Source of the DNA: Massilia brevitalea
Lineage (GTDB): Bacteria; Pseudomonadota; Gammaproteobacteria; Burkholderiales; Burkholderiaceae_D
DNA: 35,359 nt
Assembly: GCF_030711405.1 (NCBI RefSeq)
Contig: NZ_JAULSI010000044.1
Coordinates: 1 to 35,359, forward strand
Direction of reading: 5' to 3'
Below, in pieces: positions 32,159 to 35,359 of this stretch. Positions within the stretch are counted from its first letter, which is position 1, and each line of letters begins with the position of its first letter. Below the pieces are notes generated by a model. It saw only the letters and a program-made list of their open reading frames with translations. It searched no databases and was not told the origin of the DNA. The position numbers and the translations under genes are program-made.

Positions 32159-33058
32159 ATGCCTCCTCACCTCGGACTGGTATGCATTACCGTATCGAAA
32201 GAGGTCCGCTACCGGACCGTCACCCGCAAGCGCTTGCTCGAACAATCGCTCGATGGGCAGCGCAAGATATTGGAAGATATTTTCCGCGATAACATCCAGA
32301 CCTTCGACGGCGCCATGCGCTATTGCCAGCAAAACGGCATTTCCCTGTACCGCCTGCCGTCCTCGATCTTTCCGTTTTCCGACGAGCCGATCGGGCGCGA
32401 TATCCTGGAAACCCTGGCCCCGATCCTGGCGCGCTCGGGCGAACGGGCCACAAGCGCCGGCATCCGCCTGGTGATGCACCCGGACCAGTTCGTGGTGCTG
32501 AGTTCGGATTCGCCAGCGGTGGTGGAAAACAGCGTCAAGATCCTGCAGATGCATGCCGACATCATGGACTTGCTGAAGCAGCCGCGCTCGCCTTGGGCGA
32601 TCCTGGAAATCCACGGCGGCAAGTCCGACCGGGCCGACGCCCTGGTGGCCTCGATTGGCCGCCTGCCTGAAGCCATCCGCTCGCGCCTGGCGCTGGAAAA
32701 CGACGAGTATTCGTACAGCGCCGAAGAAATCCATGCGATCTGCAAGCGCGCCGGCGTGCCGATGGTGTTCGACGCCCACCACCACATCGTGCACGAAAAG
32801 CTCGACAGCTACGAGCACCCGAGCGTGGCCGAGATGCTGGCCAAGGCGCGCGACACCTGGCCCGACCCGGCGCAGCAGCTGGTGCACATCTCGAACGGCC
32901 GCGAAGGCTTCAACGACCGCCAGCATGCCGACCTGATCGCCACCATGCCCTCGTCCTACGCCGGGGCGCCGTGGATCGAGATCGAGGCGAAGTCGAAGGA
33001 AGAAGCGATTGCGGGGCTGCGGCCCTGGCTCGGCACGCTTGCCACCCAGGCCGGCTGA
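32159..33058 (+). CDS. uvsE: UV DNA damage endonuclease (UVDE/UvsE family)
   Basis: A 299-residue TIM-barrel endonuclease of normal UVDE length. The start is MPPHLGLVCIT; conserved metal and active-site segments include YRLPSSIFPFSD, LVMHPDQFVVLSSD, LEIHGGKSD, LALENDEYSYSAEEI, VFDAHHHIVH and PWIEIEAKSKEEAI. The enzyme cuts 5' to UV photoproducts and abasic sites and starts an excision pathway independent of UvrABC. TATACT at 32125-32130 is a possible -10 element 29 bases before the ATG. The ribosome-binding site (GAGAA) is weak. A long open frame extends upstream without coding character; the family start settles the choice. Divergent from the kinase gene. Confidence 0.93.
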   Translation: MPPHLGLVCITVSKEVRYRTVTRKRLLEQSLDGQRKILEDIFRDNIQTFDGAMRYCQQNGISLYRLPSSIFPFSDEPIGRDILETLAPILARSGERATSAGIRLVMHPDQFVVLSSDSPAVVENSVKILQMHADIMDLLKQPRSPWAILEIHGGKSDRADALVASIGRLPEAIRSRLALENDEYSYSAEEIHAICKRAGVPMVFDAHHHIVHEKLDSYEHPSVAEMLAKARDTWPDPAQQLVHISNGREGFNDRQHADLIATMPSSYAGAPWIEIEAKSKEEAIAGLRPWLGTLATQAG

Positions 33059-33060
33059 TC

Positions 33061-33103
33061 GGCATGAAGCGGACGGCGCCGCCGCCGCCCGCTTCCGGAT
33101 GCC
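33061..33103. terminator. Possible hairpin between convergent uvsE and methyltransferase genes
   Basis: GGCAT-GAAGCGG (33061-33072) can pair with CCGCTTC (33089-33095) and ATGCC (33099-33103), leaving CGG bulged. It lies in the 55-bp convergent gap. No T-tract follows on either strand, so it could act as a weak or Rho-assisted terminator, or only as a transcript-end stem. Confidence 0.35.
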
Positions 33104-33113
33104 CCCTCCCCCC

Positions 33114-33977
33114 TTATTCGCTGCGCTTGACGATCACCGCTTCCAGGTACTCGGACGGCACCACCAGCGAGGCGCCGCCGGCGGTATTCGCGCCTTGCAG
33201 CATGCCGGTGATGTCGGCTTCCAGCGCCGCCTGGCCGGGGCCGTCGAGCGCGGCAAACGCTTTCTGCACCGGGCCGTAGTAATCCTTGAATACCTGCAGC
33301 CAGTGCCCGGTCGAGGCATAGCGGAACAGGAAGGTGCGGCGCGTGACGCGGATGCCGGCCGCCTGGGCGCCGAACAGTTCGTGCAGGTAATCCTCGTTGC
33401 CCCACATCGAGGGCGAGCGCAGCCCGGCCGGGGGCGGCACGTACTTGCCGATCGTCTTGAACAACTGGCCGACCAGGCCTCGAGGCGTCCAGCTCGCCAG
33501 GCCGATACGCCCGCCGGGACGCACCACGCGCAACAGCTCGCTTGAAGAGCGGACATGGTCGGGCGCGAACATCACGCCGAACGTGGATAGCGCCACGTCG
33601 AACGCGCTGTCTGCGAACGGCAGGTCCTCGGCATCGGCGACGCGGAAATCGATTTTCAGGCCTTCGGCCTCGGCCCGCGCCCGGCCCTTGTCCAGCAGCG
33701 CCGGCACATAGTCGGTCGAGGTTACGCGCGCGAAACGGTGGGCCGCGGCCAGGCTGGCATTGCCGTTGCCGGCGGCCACATCGAGCACGGTTTCGCCGGC
33801 CCGGATGTCGGCGGCTTCGGCCAGTGTCTCGCCGACGATTTGCAGGGTCACGCCGATGACGGCGAAGTCGCCGCTGGCCCAGGTGGCCTGCTGGCGGCGC
33901 TTGATGACGGCGAAGTCCGGCTGTGCGGCCCCACGGCCCTGGGTCAAGGTAGAAGTCGATTGCGTTGGCTTGTCCAT
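33114..33977 (-). CDS. Class I SAM-dependent methyltransferase
   Basis: A 287-residue methyltransferase. Motif I is TVLDVAAGNGNASLAAA (about residues 64-80), followed by an acidic residue in VTSTDYVPALL. Motif II/III are VADAEDLPFADSAFDVALSTFGVMFAP and LLRVVRPGGRIGLASWTP, the pattern of UbiE/Methyltransf_11 proteins acting on small molecules. The C-terminal 110 residues form a helical substrate lid with WLQVFKDYYGP. The acceptor is unknown. The ATG at 33977 has GGGAGG about 10 bases upstream. It is divergent from an AraC-type regulator with about 100 bp between the starts, so that regulator is a likely controller. It converges with uvsE. Confidence 0.9.
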   Translation of the reverse strand: MDKPTQSTSTLTQGRGAAQPDFAVIKRRQQATWASGDFAVIGVTLQIVGETLAEAADIRAGETVLDVAAGNGNASLAAAHRFARVTSTDYVPALLDKGRARAEAEGLKIDFRVADAEDLPFADSAFDVALSTFGVMFAPDHVRSSSELLRVVRPGGRIGLASWTPRGLVGQLFKTIGKYVPPPAGLRSPSMWGNEDYLHELFGAQAAGIRVTRRTFLFRYASTGHWLQVFKDYYGPVQKAFAALDGPGQAALEADITGMLQGANTAGGASLVVPSEYLEAVIVKRSE

Positions 33978-34079
33978 GGTGGCATCCTCCCATCTCCTGG
34001 TTTGAAGATGACGAGTATCGCGCGCATGCGCAGCGGCGGCTTGCTCCAGCGTCGCTCCGGTTTGCCCGCGCATCCTGAA

Positions 34080-35078
34080 ATGATGGGTGTCGACACCTTG
34101 TCCGATGTGCTGCGCTCGGTACGCCTGCGCGGCGCGGTTTTTTACCAGCTCAGTTTGCCGACAAACTGGGCGGTGGAAGCCCCGCCCCTGCGCGACCTGG
34201 CCGGCCTGCTCTTCCCCGACGCCGAGCACGTCATGGAATACCACGTGCTCACACGCGGCAGCGGCTGGGTCACGGTGGCCGGCCTGGCCCCGGTGCGCCT
34301 GCAACCGGGCGACACCATCATCCTGCCGCACGGCGACGGCCACGTGCTTTCCAGCGACCCGGCCCAGCAGCCCACGCGCATCGACCCGGCCTGGGTGGCC
34401 AAGACCCGCGACGCGCCCAAGCCGATCCCGATCGTGTTCCACTCGCAATACGAGATCACCTGGGGCGAGCCGGCCCAGGAAGCCGAGAACGGGGTCACCT
34501 GCGGCTTCCTCAGCTGCGACCGCCACCCCTTCAACCCGCTGCTCGGCGCCCTGCCGCGCCTGCTGCACCTGCCGGCCAGCGGCGCCAGCGCGCGCACCGA
34601 CCTGGCCGCGCTGGCCGTGCGCGTGGAACAGAACCAGCCGGGCGCTGCGGCGCTGCTGGAACGCGCCAGCGAAACCATGTTCATCGACGCCCTGCGCCGC
34701 TATCTGGAACACCTGCCGCTGGGGAGCACCGGTTGGCTGGCGGGATTGCGCGACCCGCAGCTGGGCCGCGCACTGGCGCTGATCCACCGCGCCCCGGCGC
34801 GGCCCTGGACCATCGACGACCTGGCGCGCGCCGCCAGCCTGTCGCGCTCGGTCTTCTGCGCGCGCTTCCTGCGCCTGCTGGGCCTGCCGCCGATGCAATA
34901 CCTGGCGCGCTGGCGCATGGAGGCGGCGGCCGGCCTGCTGCGCGACAGCCGGGCGCCGGTGGCGTCGGTGGCGCTGGAAGTCGGCTACGAGTCGGAGGCG
35001 GCGTTTGCGCGGGCGTTCAAGCGCGAAGTGGGAACATCGCCGGCGAAGTGGCGGCGCGAGCACGTAGCGTTGGGATGA
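34080..35078 (+). CDS. AraC-family transcriptional regulator with cupin domain
   Basis: A 332-residue regulator. The N-terminal Cupin_6-type sensor domain (about 5-185) shows LSDVLRSVRLRGAVFYQL, YHVLTRGSGWVTV and LQPGDTIILPHGDGHVL. The C-terminal AraC DNA-binding domain (about 225-325) has the first HTH in TIDDLARAASLSRSVFCARF and the second in VASVALEVGYESEAAFARAFKREVG, followed by SPAKWRR. The start is chosen where family similarity begins (ATG at 34080 or 34083); an ATG at 34008 is possible but adds a basic, non-conserved leader. It is divergent from the methyltransferase gene, the usual layout for a regulator and its target. The ligand is unknown. Confidence 0.9.
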   Translation: MMGVDTLSDVLRSVRLRGAVFYQLSLPTNWAVEAPPLRDLAGLLFPDAEHVMEYHVLTRGSGWVTVAGLAPVRLQPGDTIILPHGDGHVLSSDPAQQPTRIDPAWVAKTRDAPKPIPIVFHSQYEITWGEPAQEAENGVTCGFLSCDRHPFNPLLGALPRLLHLPASGASARTDLAALAVRVEQNQPGAAALLERASETMFIDALRRYLEHLPLGSTGWLAGLRDPQLGRALALIHRAPARPWTIDDLARAASLSRSVFCARFLRLLGLPPMQYLARWRMEAAAGLLRDSRAPVASVALEVGYESEAAFARAFKREVGTSPAKWRREHVALG

Positions 35079-35120
35079 TGCCGTGCTTTAAGAAATTATG
35101 GACTTGCGGCTGGTTCATGC

Positions 35121-35126
35121 TAAAAT
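35121..35126 (+). promoter_or_regulatory. Candidate -10 of tRNA-Phe copy 2
   Basis: TAAAAT lies 10 bases before the tRNA. Unlike copy 1, no good -35 is present at 16-18 bp (TTGCGG at 35104 is only 11 bp away). Copy 2 may therefore be weaker or depend on an upstream promoter. Confidence 0.4.
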
Positions 35127-35136
35127 TCGCCGCCTT

Positions 35137-35212
35137 GGCCTGGTAGCTCAGTTGGTAGAGCAGAGGATTGAAAATCCTTGTGTCGGTGGTTCGATTCCGC
35201 CCCGGGCCACCA
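35137..35212 (+). tRNA. tRNA-Phe (anticodon GAA), copy 2
   Basis: Identical over all 76 nt to the copy at 19023-19098, with the same GAA anticodon and encoded CCA. The identity extends three bases upstream and four downstream (83 bp in all). It starts 59 bp after the AraC-type regulator gene and is followed by a strong hairpin. Confidence 0.97.
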
Positions 35213-35226
35213 AGAACATCGTTCAC

Positions 35227-35256
35227 GCAACGCCCACTCATGCAAGTGGGCGTTGC
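35227..35256 (+). terminator. Terminator hairpin after tRNA-Phe copy 2
   Basis: GCAACGCCCACT and AGTGGGCGTTGC form a perfect 12-bp stem with a 6-nt loop. It is followed by TGTTTCTGG, a broken T-tract, so termination is likely but may be less sharp than at copy 1. In the last 100 bases (35257-35359) I see no gene I can support. Confidence 0.75.
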
Positions 35257-35359
35257 TGTTTCTGGCTCCACAGTCCTTGCGTCCGGCCCATTTCCCGACT
35301 TTCATCCCTCGATCAGAGAGAACGCACACCGACCATGCAGCGAGGTGGCGTTATTGTTT

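Noticed and set aside
34008..34079. Upstream ATG for the AraC-type regulator
   Set aside because: It adds about 24 basic residues not expected in the family; the cupin domain similarity begins at 34083. Not fully excluded.
35335..35359. Possible start of a gene running out of the right edge (ATG at 35335)
   Set aside because: Only eight codons are visible and the upstream purine stretch is not a convincing ribosome-binding site.

Overview
The window is GC-rich, tightly packed chromosomal DNA. The gene repertoire and gene order (rpe-gph-trpEGDC, apaG, mltA, a betaproteobacterial-type rRNA leader, DUF3140, TelA/TerD) point to a betaproteobacterium of the Oxalobacteraceae, most likely Massilia or a close relative. 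The genus is inferred from remembered gene order, not from a search.

Layout. Positions 1-443 hold the 5' edge, leader and two promoters of an rRNA operon that runs leftwards out of the window; the first seven bases are the start of 16S rRNA. A two-gene leftward unit follows: an enoyl-CoA hydratase and a ClsC/YmdC-like phospholipase D lipoprotein. Next come an MFS exporter, a DUF2145/secreted-protein pair, the lytic transglycosylase MltA, a 50-residue membrane miniprotein and ApaG. From 7.5 to 13.5 kb lies a rightward metabolic block: rpe, gph, a trp leader peptide with four Trp codons and an attenuator hairpin, then trpE, trpG, trpD, trpC and a small TonB-C-like lipoprotein. A gene-free, repeat-rich spacer (13490-13911) separates it from a leftward block: M61 peptidase, MobA/MocA-type nucleotidyltransferase, IorA-like 2Fe-2S protein, DsbC-like isomerase and a UbiH-type flavin hydroxylase.

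Two identical tRNA-Phe genes (19023-19098 and 35137-35212) bound the remaining 16 kb. This interval holds a DUF3140 gene, a reduced tellurite/stress cluster (DUF2058, TelA, TerD and an unrecognised protein with repeated FDFG-like motifs), a membrane GGDEF-EAL protein, a four-gene signalling and transport module (ABC ATPase, ABC permease fused to an M1-type peptidase, LytTR response regulator, LytS-type kinase), a UvsE-like UV endonuclease, and a methyltransferase divergent from an AraC-type regulator.

The most interesting item is the LytS/LytTR plus ABC/M1-peptidase module. A 70-bp array of five CCGTTC-centred 9-mers lies directly upstream of the ABC operon and resembles the known LytTR binding consensus. 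This ties the convergent regulator pair to the transporter-peptidase operon and suggests a self-contained envelope or peptide-stress system. Other points worth a look are the trp attenuator, the IorA-like subunit without its large partner, the reduced Ter module, and several operator-like inverted repeats.
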